DNA from: Blastocatellia bacterium
Lineage (GTDB): Bacteria > Acidobacteriota > Blastocatellia > UBA7656
Direction: 5' to 3'
Length of the DNA: 64,000 bases
Assembly (NCBI GenBank): GCA_035275065.1
Contig: DATENM010000018.1
Coordinates: forward strand, 1-64,000
Every line of letters starts with the position of its first letter. Positions within the stretch are counted from its first letter, which is position 1. Shown in pieces: positions 35,179 through 43,711 of this stretch. A model generated the notes under the pieces. The model had not been told where the DNA came from. It saw only the letters and a program-made list of their open reading frames with translations, and did not search any database. The position numbers were made by a program, and so were the translations under genes.

Positions 35179-36180
35179 ATGAGAGCTTGTTTCACTGCCG
35201 CCTTGCTACGAAGTAGCATGGTTGCGCTTGGCCTTGTCTCGCTGATCGCGCTTGCGGCTCCGGCTCTCCAATCATCCGAGCCATGGCAGCGCCTGAACAA
35301 CGGCAATCCGATACTCGCGCCGCAAGGCGAGGGCTTTGAATCAGCCGGCGTCTTTAACCCCGCCGTCATCAAAAAGGGTGGCCGGTTCGTGATGCTCTAC
35401 CGCGCGCAGGACAAACGCGGCACGTCACGGCTCGGCTATGCGGAGAGCGCGGACGGCATTCACTTCACGCGCCGCCCGCAGCCGGTGCTTGCGCCCGAAG
35501 CGGCTTACGAAAAGGACGGCGGCGTCGAAGACCCGCGACTGGTGAAGATCGGCGGCACCTACTACCTGACCTACACCGGCTATAACAAACAGGAAGCGCA
35601 GCTCTGCCTGGCGACCTCAAAAGACCTTATTCACTGGCAGCGGCAAGGGGTGATCATGCCGGCGAACCGCGGGCGCTGGAACGTCGGCTGGACGAAGTCG
35701 GGCGCGATCCTGACAGAGAAGGTAAACGGTCGGTACTGGATGTACTACATGGCCGACCCGGCCAAAGACGTCAACGAGATGGGCGTCGCTTACTCCACCG
35801 ACTTGATTCATTGGACAGAGGCGCTCGACCAGCCGGTGCTGCGACGGCGAGCGGGACGCTTTGACGCCAAAGTCGTCGAGCCGGGGCCGCCGCCCATCAT
35901 GACGAAAGCGGGCATCCTGCTAATCTACAACGGCGCGGACGAGAAGACCGCTTATGCCACCGGCTGGGTGCTGTTTGACCGCAATGATCCGACGAAGGTC
36001 ATCGCCCGCGCCGAGGAGCCGATCTTTCGGGTCGAGCGCGAATGGGAGAAGGCGGGGCAGGTGCCGAACGTCGTCTTCGTCGAAGGCATGGCGCGCGATG
36101 GCAATCGCTGGCTTTTTTATTATGGCGGCGCAGACCAGGTCATCGGCGTGGCCGCCGCGCCGGCGCTCCCTTTTCCGTGA
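35179..36180 (+). CDS. Secreted GH130-like glycosidase/phosphorylase (five-bladed propeller)
   Basis: A 333-residue protein from the ATG at 35179 (GGAG ten bases upstream), with a signal peptide ending near ALQSSE. The mature part has the GH130/DUF377 propeller repeats: GVFNPAVIKKGGRFVMLYRA, VEDPRLVKIGGTYYLTYTGY, SKDLIHWQRQG, KSGAILTEKVNGRYWMYYM and PPIMTKAGILLIYNGAD. Cytoplasmic GH130 members are beta-mannosyl phosphorylases, whereas exported ones tend to be mannosidases. The signal peptide makes hydrolysis of external mannosides likelier. It lies 75 bases after the secreted aminopeptidase gene and may be co-transcribed. Confidence 0.86.
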   Translation: MRACFTAALLRSSMVALGLVSLIALAAPALQSSEPWQRLNNGNPILAPQGEGFESAGVFNPAVIKKGGRFVMLYRAQDKRGTSRLGYAESADGIHFTRRPQPVLAPEAAYEKDGGVEDPRLVKIGGTYYLTYTGYNKQEAQLCLATSKDLIHWQRQGVIMPANRGRWNVGWTKSGAILTEKVNGRYWMYYMADPAKDVNEMGVAYSTDLIHWTEALDQPVLRRRAGRFDAKVVEPGPPPIMTKAGILLIYNGADEKTAYATGWVLFDRNDPTKVIARAEEPIFRVEREWEKAGQVPNVVFVEGMARDGNRWLFYYGGADQVIGVAAAPALPFP

Positions 36181-36201
36181 GTATCACGCTACAATTTCTA
36201 C

Positions 36202-36750
36202 ATGAACAGATTGATCCCGGTGGTATCGGCCAGCGACATCGCACTGGCTTATCGCGGAACGCCAATCGGCCTGCTGCTTGAGTATCACAACCTGCAACGC
36301 CCCTTCGAGACTTACAACCAGGCGCAACTGCTGATCGGCATGTGCATGGATCACCGCAAGCACCTGCGCATCCCCGACAACTTCGCTTACATCATTCGCG
36401 CCGGCGGCGCCAACCTGCGCTACAGCGAATTCAAAGTCTCTTACGCCATCGCCGTCGGCGGCGTCCGTGCGATTGCCTTGATGGGCCACAACCAGTGCGG
36501 CATGGTGAATCTCAACTCGAAGCGTGACGCCTTCATTAACGGGCTGGTCCAGAATGCCGGTTGGGACAGCGAGTACGCCGAGCATCACTTCATGCACTTC
36601 GCACCGATGTTCGAGATCGGCAACGAAGTGGACTTCGTTTTGAGTGAAGCAAAACGGCTGCGCCTGCGCTATCCTAAGACGTTGATCGCGCCGCTGCTCT
36701 ATCGGATCGAAGACAACTTGCTTTATCAACTGCGAGAAGACGGAATTTAA
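36202..36750 (+). CDS. Beta-type carbonic anhydrase-like protein
   Basis: A 182-residue protein with the zinc and proton-transfer residues of beta-carbonic anhydrase: CMDHR (C49, D51, R53) and GHNQCGM (H and C ligands). The intervening FAYIIRAGGANL is also typical. It is at the short end of the family. The enzyme interconverts CO2 and bicarbonate. It overlaps the next gene, lipA, by one base (TAATG), so the two are translationally coupled. That pairing may reflect shared need in central carbon metabolism. Confidence 0.88.
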   Translation: MNRLIPVVSASDIALAYRGTPIGLLLEYHNLQRPFETYNQAQLLIGMCMDHRKHLRIPDNFAYIIRAGGANLRYSEFKVSYAIAVGGVRAIALMGHNQCGMVNLNSKRDAFINGLVQNAGWDSEYAEHHFMHFAPMFEIGNEVDFVLSEAKRLRLRYPKTLIAPLLYRIEDNLLYQLREDGI

Positions 36751-37652
36751 TGACGATGCTCATACAGATTGAAGGACTGAAGGCGAACGGGCCGCGACTG
36801 CCCGAATGGCTGCGCAAGCCGCAGCGCAACGTCGAGGCCGACCACGAGTTGAAACGGATGCTCAGGACGCGCGGCCTGCACACGGTTTGCGAAGAGGCGC
36901 GCTGTCCGAATCGCCACGACTGCTTCGCGCGCGGCGCCGCGACTTTTATGATCCTCGGCGATGTCTGCTCGCGCAGTTGCGGCTTCTGCGCGGTCAAGAC
37001 CGGGCGCGGCCTGCCGATGGCATCGCTCCGTGACGAGCCGGAACAGGTCGCCGAAGCGGCGGCGCAATTGAACCTGCGCTATGTCGTCATTACCTCGGTC
37101 AACCGCGACGAGTTGCCTGATGGCGGCGCGGCGCACTTCGCGCACACGATTCAAGCGGTGCGCCGCCGTTTGCCGGGCGCAAAGATCGAGGTGCTGACGC
37201 CCGACTTCAAAGGCAGCCGCGAGGCGTTGCATGCGGTACTCGACGCGCGGCCTGACACCTTCAATCACAACGTCGAGAGCGTCCCGCGCCTTTACCGCCG
37301 CGTGCGCCCGCAGGCCGATTATCAACAATCGCTCGACGTGCTGCGCAACGCGCGCTTGTATTCACGCGAGGTGCTGACGAAATCCGGCTTGATGGTGGGC
37401 TTAGGCGAGACGGGTGACGAAGTGCGGCGATTGCTCGAAGACCTGCGCGCCCACGATGTTGACGTGGTGACCATCGGCCAATACCTTCAACCGACGCGCC
37501 ATCATCTCCCTGTCGAAGAATATGTCCACCCCGACGTGTTTGCCGCTTACCGCGAGCTCGGCGAACGCCTCGGCTTTCGCGCCGTCTTTTCCGGCCCGCT
37601 CGTGCGTAGCTCGTTTATGGCCGAGATGATTCATGACGAGGTTGTGGAGTGA
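36750..37652 (+). CDS. lipA: Lipoyl synthase
   Basis: A 300-residue radical SAM enzyme inserting sulfur at C6 and C8 of protein-bound octanoyl groups. The auxiliary cluster motif CEEARCPNRHDC and the SAM cluster motif CSRSCGFC are both present, as is the C-terminal serine ligand in VRSSFMAEM. The remaining family landmarks are PEWLRKP, TVVITSVNRDELPDGG-type VITSVNRDELPDGGAAHF, ARPDTFNHNVESVPRLY and GLGETGDEV. The start overlaps the carbonic anhydrase stop. The stop overlaps the lnt start (GTGA). No lipB is adjacent. Confidence 0.97.
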   Translation: MTMLIQIEGLKANGPRLPEWLRKPQRNVEADHELKRMLRTRGLHTVCEEARCPNRHDCFARGAATFMILGDVCSRSCGFCAVKTGRGLPMASLRDEPEQVAEAAAQLNLRYVVITSVNRDELPDGGAAHFAHTIQAVRRRLPGAKIEVLTPDFKGSREALHAVLDARPDTFNHNVESVPRLYRRVRPQADYQQSLDVLRNARLYSREVLTKSGLMVGLGETGDEVRRLLEDLRAHDVDVVTIGQYLQPTRHHLPVEEYVHPDVFAAYRELGERLGFRAVFSGPLVRSSFMAEMIHDEVVE

Positions 37653-39394
37653 ATCGCAGGCCTTCGGCTATGATTGATCTGCGCATGGCATTCAAGTCCG
37701 CAATCCGAGAAGAAGCGGTGCCGCCGGTCTATTCCCGCGAAGACCTGCTCGCGGCGCGCTTCCGCGTCGCCCGCGTTCTGCCTTATCAACAATCGCATGC
37801 CCCCTTCGTCAGCAACCTGTTGCTGGCGGTCTTTTCCGGCTTGTTGATGATCTTTGCGTTCCCGGAATGGAACTGGTGGTCATTGGGGTGGGTCTGCACG
37901 GCGCCGCTGGTGATGGCAGTGGCACGTGAGCGGCGGTTCTGGAGCGCGTTCATTCTCGGCTGGACGACGGGGACAATCTTCTACATGGGCTCGTCTTACT
38001 GGGTGACTTATTCGATGCATCACTATGGCGACATCGCGCTATGGCTGAGCTATGTCATCCTGCTGGTCTTTTCGGCGACCCTCGGCGTCTTCACGGCATT
38101 GTTCGCGGGACTGCTGGCCCTGGTCATCAAACGCTTCGGCGGCTGGGCAATCCTCGCAGCGCCGGTGCTGTGGGCCGCTAGCGAGTGGCTCAGGCTACAA
38201 ATCAGCGGCGTCGGCTGGAACGCCCTCGGCTACTCGCAAGCGTTTCAGCCGTCGGTGATCGCCATTGCGCGACTGGGCGGCGTCTACATGGTAAGCGCCC
38301 TGCTGGTCGCGGCCAGCACGGCGTTGGTCTTCGGGGTGATCTATTTCGAGCGCCGGCGCGGCTTCGCTGTGCTGACGGCGGTGATTCTGCTGGCGATCAT
38401 CTCTGTGCTTTACGGCGAGCGCTTGCGCGCCGCTCACACGGCGGAAGCCGGCTCGGTCAATGTCGCGGTGATTCAGCCCAACGTGCCCATCGGCGGCGAC
38501 TGGGACGATGAGCGATTTGTCGAGCAGATGCTGACACAGCATTTCCGGCTCTCGGAACAAGCGCTGCAAAACGCCGGGGAAAAGGTAACCGACACGGCAG
38601 CAAACGCCAATCACGCGGCGGCGGGCGTCGTCATCTGGCCCGAATCGCCGATGAACTTCGAGTACGACCGCGACCTCAACTTACAGCAGCGCATCGCCTC
38701 GTTCACGCGGCGCACCCACGCCAGCTTGCTGATGAATAGCTGGGGCTTTCCTAAGGATTCGGTCGGGCGCGACACGCAGTACAACAGCGCGCTCGTCATT
38801 GCCCCATCTGGAGAAAAGATCGCCGAATATGATAAGATGGCTCTTGTCCCCTTCGGCGAATACATTCCCGCGCGCAAGTGGTTTCCCTTTGCCAAAGACC
38901 TACGGGCGCTGGTCGGCGACATCACGCCGGGCACCAGTTTCACGCTCGGCGCGGCGGCAGGCGCGCGGCTGGGGACATTGATCTGTTTTGAAGCGACGCG
39001 GCCCGACCTGGCGCGTCGCCTGCGGCGCGACGGCGCGACGGCGCTGGTGCAAATTTCTAACGAGTCGTGGTTCGGCCCGACTTCGATGCCGCGCCAGATG
39101 CTTGCCGAAGCCGTCTTCCGCGCCGTTGAAAACAACGTCGATGTGATTCGCGCGACGAATTCCGGCCTCTCGGCCTTCGTCCATCCGCTCGGCCAGACGG
39201 AAGGCGAGACGCCGATGTTCGAGACCGCAACGCGCGTCTGGCAGGTCAAGACCGCGGACGAAGCGCAGGCCGAGCCGCTGACCTTTTACACGCGCCACGG
39301 CGATGTCTTTGCCGTCGCCTGCGCGATCTTGAGCCTGATTCTGGTTGGCGCATCGTTCATTCCAGAGAAAGAGAAAGTGATGAGTGATGAGTAG
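37649..39394 (+). CDS. lnt: Apolipoprotein N-acyltransferase
   Basis: A 581-residue inner-membrane enzyme that adds the third acyl chain to lipoproteins. Six or so membrane helices (for example FVSNLLLAVFSGLLMIFAF, ALWLSYVILLVFSATLGVF) occupy residues about 50-260. The nitrilase domain (about 270-540) contains the triad: E in VVIWPESPMNF, K in EYDKMALVPFGEYIPARKW, C in GTLICFEATRP. A final helix follows. The GTG start at 37649 overlaps the lipA stop; an ATG at 37670 is an alternative. Its presence, with several lipobox proteins in this window, indicates a diderm envelope with triacylated lipoproteins. Confidence 0.95.
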   Translation: MNRRPSAMIDLRMAFKSAIREEAVPPVYSREDLLAARFRVARVLPYQQSHAPFVSNLLLAVFSGLLMIFAFPEWNWWSLGWVCTAPLVMAVARERRFWSAFILGWTTGTIFYMGSSYWVTYSMHHYGDIALWLSYVILLVFSATLGVFTALFAGLLALVIKRFGGWAILAAPVLWAASEWLRLQISGVGWNALGYSQAFQPSVIAIARLGGVYMVSALLVAASTALVFGVIYFERRRGFAVLTAVILLAIISVLYGERLRAAHTAEAGSVNVAVIQPNVPIGGDWDDERFVEQMLTQHFRLSEQALQNAGEKVTDTAANANHAAAGVVIWPESPMNFEYDRDLNLQQRIASFTRRTHASLLMNSWGFPKDSVGRDTQYNSALVIAPSGEKIAEYDKMALVPFGEYIPARKWFPFAKDLRALVGDITPGTSFTLGAAAGARLGTLICFEATRPDLARRLRRDGATALVQISNESWFGPTSMPRQMLAEAVFRAVENNVDVIRATNSGLSAFVHPLGQTEGETPMFETATRVWQVKTADEAQAEPLTFYTRHGDVFAVACAILSLILVGASFIPEKEKVMSDE

Positions 39395-39430
39395 CGAACA
39401 GTTTCCGGTTTTTACTCATCACTCATCACT
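39376..39430. repeat. Perfect 18-bp inverted repeat overlapping the lnt stop and prfB leader
   Basis: AGTGATGAGTGATGAGTA (39,376-39,393) is perfectly complementary to 39,413-39,430, with a 19-base loop. The left arm contains the last codons of lnt; the right arm ends nine bases before the prfB ATG. The T-rich TTTTTA lies in the loop side, not after the stem. It may attenuate read-through or control prfB translation. Confidence 0.75.
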
Positions 39431-39439
39431 GAGAAAAAT

Positions 39440-40571
39440 ATGATTGAAGAACTGAGACAGAAATACGACGACCTGGCGGCGCGCGCCGCCGAGTTGCGGA
39501 GGTTTCTTTGACCCGGAAACCAAACGCGCAGAGTTAAGCAAAATCGAAGAAGCGACCGCGCAGCCCGACTTCTGGAACGACCAGGAGCTAGCTCAGAAAG
39601 TGCTGCGCCGGCGGGCGCGGCTCGAAACCGCCATCACCCGCGCCGGCCAGTTCGAGCGCGACGTTGACGATGCCGCGGTGTTGTTTGAATTCGCTGCCGA
39701 AGACCAGGGCTCGCTCGGCGAGTTGCAGTCGCTGATCACGCGGCTCGAAGGCGAAGTGGATGAAGCCGAAACCGCGATGCTGCTTTCGGGGCCGAACGAC
39801 GCGCGCGACGCGATTGTCACGATCAACGCCGGAGCCGGCGGCACCGACGCGCAGGACTGGGCCGGCATGTTGCTCAGGATGTACCTGCGATGGGCCGAGC
39901 GGCGCGGCTTTAAGGTCGAGCTGGTTGACGAGCAACCGGGCAAAGAGGCCGGCATCAAGTCGGCGACCTTCACGGTAGCGGGCGAATACGCCTATGGCTT
40001 GATGGTCGCGGAAGCCGGCGTGCATCGCCTGGTGCGCCTCAGTCCCTTCAACGCCGGTTCGAGCCGCGAGACCAGCTTCGCTTCGGTCTTCGTCTACCCG
40101 GACGTTGAAGAAGACGTCGAGATCGAAGTGCTCGACAAAGACCTGCGCGTTGACACCTATCGCTCGTCGGGCGCCGGTGGCCAGCACGTCAATGTCACAG
40201 ACTCGGCGGTGCGCATCACGCACCTGCCCACAGGCATCGTCGTCACCTGCCAGAACCAACGCTCGCAGCACCAGAACCGCGACGTCGCCATGCGCATTCT
40301 AAAATCAAGGCTCTATGAGCTGGAGATGGAGAAGCGCCGCGCCGAGACCGCGCAGTTGGAAGAAACGAAGCGCGACATCTCGTTCGGCTCGCAAATTCGC
40401 AACTATGTGCTGCACCCGTATCGGCTGGCCAAAGACGTGCGCACCAAGCACGAGACTTCGGATGTTGATGGCGTGCTTGACGGCGATCTCGACGAATTCA
40501 TCAAGCAATACCTGGTACTGAAGAGCCGCGCGGCGCGCGGCCAATCATCGCCCGACCCGGCGGGCGCGTGA
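39440..40571 (+). CDS. prfB: Peptide chain release factor 2, with programmed +1 frameshift
   Basis: RF2 recognises UGA and UAA. The gene begins MIEELRQKYDDLAARAAELRRFL and meets an in-frame TGA at 39,509-39,511. The slippery CTT (39,506-39,508) before TGA-C and a Shine-Dalgarno-like CGGAGG three bases upstream are the classic autoregulatory +1 frameshift site. After slippage translation continues with GAC CCG GAA (DPETKRAEL). The full product has 376 residues, with GGQ in SGAGGQHVNVTDSAV and the recognition-loop equivalent HRLVRLSPFN. Codes for RF2 are normally annotated as one joined CDS. It follows lnt by 45 bases. Confidence 0.96.
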
Positions 40572-40667
40572 AGCCCTGAGTCAAGAATTGTAGTGCCCAC
40601 CGGGTTGGCAGGCCATTCTGCCAGAACCCGTGAACGTGAATGATATGGATTAGAAGGAGTAGAAGCG

Positions 40668-43457
40668 ATGTTTATTAATCCGAACAGGATTCGATCATTG
40701 ATTGTCTCTGTTCTCCTGGCCGTTAGCCTGGCGGGGGCGAGCCCCGCCGCAATGATGGCGGCGCAGGGCGGACAGGCCGCGGCCTTGCCGAAAGGCATGA
40801 CCCGCGTTACCTCTGTCGAAGGCATCACCGAATACCGGCTCGACAACGGCTTGCGCGTGCTGCTCTTCCCCGACCAGTCGAAGCAGACGGTCACCGTCAA
40901 CATCACTTATCTGGTCGGCTCGAAGTATGAGAGCTACGGCGAGACCGGCATGGCGCACTTGCTTGAGCACATGCTCTTCAAAGGCACGCCCAAACACACC
41001 AACATCCCGCAGGAGTTGAGCGAGCACGGCGCGCGGCCCGTCAATGGCACGACCTGGTTCGACCGCACCAACTACTACGAAGTCTTCTCGGCCACCGACG
41101 AGAACTTGAAGTGGGCGCTCGACCTCGAAAGCGACCGCATGCTCAATTCCTTCGTCGCCAAGAAAGACCTCGATAGCGAAATGACCGTCGTGCGCAACGA
41201 ATACGAGATGGGCGAAAACGACCCGGCGGGCGTGTTGACCGACCGCGTCTTCGAGACCGCTTACGTCTGGCACAACTATGGCAAGTCAACCATCGGCGCG
41301 CGCTCGGATATCGAGAACGTGCCCATCGAACGCTTGCAGGCATTTTATAAGAAATACTACCAACCGGATAACGCCGTGCTGCTGGTCGCCGGCAAGATTG
41401 ACGAAGCCAAGACGCTTGGGCTGATCAACCAGTACTTCGCCGCCCTGCCGCGCCCGGCGCGCGTGCTGCCGAAGATTTACACGGACGAGCCGACCCAGGA
41501 CGGCGAGCGCGCCGTCACCGTGCGCCGCGTCGGCGACGTGCAACTGGTGATGGCCGGCTATCACGTCCCCGCCGGCTCGCACCCGGACGCCGCCGCGGTC
41601 AGCATCCTCGGCCAGATTCTCGCCGACACGCCATCGGGCCGCCTGCACAAAGCATTGGTTGAAACCAAGAAGGCGAGCGGCATCAACAGCTTCCCTGTCC
41701 TTTTCGGCGAGCCGAGCCTGTTAATCTTCGGCGCTGAAGTGCGCCAGGAGTCGTCGCTCGACGAAGCGCGCAACGCGCTGCTTACGACCGTCGAAGAGAT
41801 CACCAAGACGCCGCCGACCAAAGAAGAGGTCGAGCGCGCCCGCACGCAACTCCTCAAGCAGGTCGAGCTGAACATGAATTCAAGCGAGAGCGTCGGCGTC
41901 GAGCTGAGCGAGTGGATCGGCATGGGCGACTGGCGGCTGCTGTTTCTCAACCGCGACCACCTGCGCAAGGTGACGCCGGAAGACGTGCAGCGCGTCGCCG
42001 CCGCTTACCTGAAGCCTGCCAACCGCACGCTCGGCCAGTTCATCCCGACCGCCAAGCCCGACCGCGCAGAGATTCCGCCGACCCCCGACATCGCGGCGAT
42101 GGTGAAAGATTACAAGGGCGACGCGGCGGTCGCTGCCGGCGAAGCCTTCGACCCGTCGCCAGCCAACATCGAGGCGCGCACCCTGAGACCCGTGGCAAGC
42201 GGCATCAAGCTCGCGTTGCTGCCGAAGAAGACGCGCGGCAACACGGTGGTCGCCACCCTGACACTGCGCTTCGGCGACGAGAAGAGCTTGATGAACCGCA
42301 CGACGGCGGGCGAGCTCGCCGGCGAGATGTTGATGCGCGGCACGGCGAAGCATACGCGTCAGCAGATCAAAGACGAGTTCGACCGCTTGAAGGCGCGCGT
42401 CGGCGTCAGCGGCGGCCCGACCTCTGCGACCGTGAGCATCGAAACGACGCGCGAGAACCTGCCGGCGGTGCTGCGGCTGTTGGCCGAAGTGCTGCGCCAG
42501 CCGGTGTTCCCGGCCACCGAGTTCGAGCAGCTCAAGGAAGAGGCGCTCGCCGGCATCGAGGCGCAGCGCAGCGAGCCTACGGCTATCGCCGTCACCGAGT
42601 TCCGCCGCCACCTTTTGCCTTACCCGAAAGGTCATCCGAGCTACGTCTCGACGCCCGACGAAGATGTCGCCGAGTTGAAGGCGGTCACCCTCGACGAGGT
42701 GAAGAAGTTCTACACAGACTTCTACGGCGCGTCGAATGGCGAGCTGGCGGTGATTGGTGATTTCGATGACAAAGAGATCGCCCGGCTCACGGGCGAACTG
42801 TTCGGCGATTGGAAGAGCCCGCGCCCGTACGCGCGTGTCGTCAGCAAGTATCAGGACGCCGTGCCGCTCAACAAATCGCTGGAGACGCCGGACAAGGCAA
42901 ACGCCTTCTTCCTGGCCGGGCTGAACCTCGCTCTGCGCGACGACGACCCGGATTACCCGGCACTGGTGCTGGCCAATTACATGCTCGGCGGCGGCTTCCT
43001 GAACTCGCGGCTCGGCGTGCGCATTCGCCAGAAGGAAGGACTCAGCTACGGCGTCGGCACGCAGTTGCAGGCCGGCTCGCTCGACAAGAGCGGCGTCTTT
43101 ATGGCCTATGCCATCTACGCGCCGCAGAACGTCGAGCGGTTGGAAGCGGCATTCAAGGAAGAGATTGCCCGCGCCCTGAAAGACGGCTTCACCGAAGACG
43201 AAGTGCAGGCCGCGAAGTCGGGCTGGCTACAGGCACGGCAGGTCTCGCGCGCTCAGGACAATGAGCTGGCAGGCCGGCTGTCGGGCTATCTCTTCTTGAA
43301 CCGCACGCTGGCCTGGGACGCCGATTTTGAGAAGCGCGTTCTGGCGCTGACACCCGCGGAGATCGTCGCCGCCTTGCGCCGCCACCTTGACCCGGCGAAG
43401 ATTACCATCGTCAAAGCCGGCGACTTCGCCAAAACGAAAGCCGCGCCGACGAAGTAG
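40668..43457 (+). CDS. Secreted M16 family zinc peptidase (pitrilysin-like, two-domain)
   Basis: A 929-residue protein with signal peptide (residues 1-31, ending PAAMMAA) and two M16 halves. The first half carries the inverted zinc motif HLLEH (97-101) in GMAHLLEHMLFKGT and the distant glutamate in ENDPAGV-preceding VVRNEYEMGEN. The second half (about 500-920) retains the fold (RRHLLPYPKGHPSYVSTPDE, GVRIRQKEGLSYGVGTQ, the R/Y substrate motif) but lacks the zinc motif, as is normal. These clam-like peptidases degrade small or unfolded peptides in the periplasm. AAGGAG lies nine bases upstream of the ATG. Confidence 0.94.
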   Translation: MFINPNRIRSLIVSVLLAVSLAGASPAAMMAAQGGQAAALPKGMTRVTSVEGITEYRLDNGLRVLLFPDQSKQTVTVNITYLVGSKYESYGETGMAHLLEHMLFKGTPKHTNIPQELSEHGARPVNGTTWFDRTNYYEVFSATDENLKWALDLESDRMLNSFVAKKDLDSEMTVVRNEYEMGENDPAGVLTDRVFETAYVWHNYGKSTIGARSDIENVPIERLQAFYKKYYQPDNAVLLVAGKIDEAKTLGLINQYFAALPRPARVLPKIYTDEPTQDGERAVTVRRVGDVQLVMAGYHVPAGSHPDAAAVSILGQILADTPSGRLHKALVETKKASGINSFPVLFGEPSLLIFGAEVRQESSLDEARNALLTTVEEITKTPPTKEEVERARTQLLKQVELNMNSSESVGVELSEWIGMGDWRLLFLNRDHLRKVTPEDVQRVAAAYLKPANRTLGQFIPTAKPDRAEIPPTPDIAAMVKDYKGDAAVAAGEAFDPSPANIEARTLRPVASGIKLALLPKKTRGNTVVATLTLRFGDEKSLMNRTTAGELAGEMLMRGTAKHTRQQIKDEFDRLKARVGVSGGPTSATVSIETTRENLPAVLRLLAEVLRQPVFPATEFEQLKEEALAGIEAQRSEPTAIAVTEFRRHLLPYPKGHPSYVSTPDEDVAELKAVTLDEVKKFYTDFYGASNGELAVIGDFDDKEIARLTGELFGDWKSPRPYARVVSKYQDAVPLNKSLETPDKANAFFLAGLNLALRDDDPDYPALVLANYMLGGGFLNSRLGVRIRQKEGLSYGVGTQLQAGSLDKSGVFMAYAIYAPQNVERLEAAFKEEIARALKDGFTEDEVQAAKSGWLQARQVSRAQDNELAGRLSGYLFLNRTLAWDADFEKRVLALTPAEIVAALRRHLDPAKITIVKAGDFAKTKAAPTK

Positions 43458-43465
43458 GCGGCAGA

Positions 43466-43659
43466 CAGTAGGCAGTAATCAGTTCCCTGGTCCCGTAGGG
43501 ACGCGATGTTTATAGTTTCAGCTACAGAAAGGGATCAAGCCCCGGAGGGGCGAAATGGCGACATTGCGCTCCTGACGGAGCTTGAATCTTCAGCGCGTCG
43601 GTGACTATAAACATCGCGCTCCTAACGGAGCTAGGGAATCAACTGACAACTGCCTACTG
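43466..43659. repeat. MITE-like element of about 194 bp with nested inverted repeats
   Basis: The outer ends are CAGTAGGCAGT and its complement ACTGCCTACTG, extended by partial matches (ATCAGTTCCCT / TAGGGAATCAACTGA). A second pair, CGATGTTTATAGT / ACTATAAACATCG, sits inside, and GCGCTCCTGACGGAGCT / GCGCTCCTAACGGAGCT occurs twice as a direct repeat. No coding capacity. It lies between the M16 peptidase and ftsK. Confidence 0.7.
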
Positions 43660-43711
43660 CATTTTTGCGCTGGCGAATTTCTGAGTTTCTGGTAAGGTTT
43701 TAGCATCTGCG

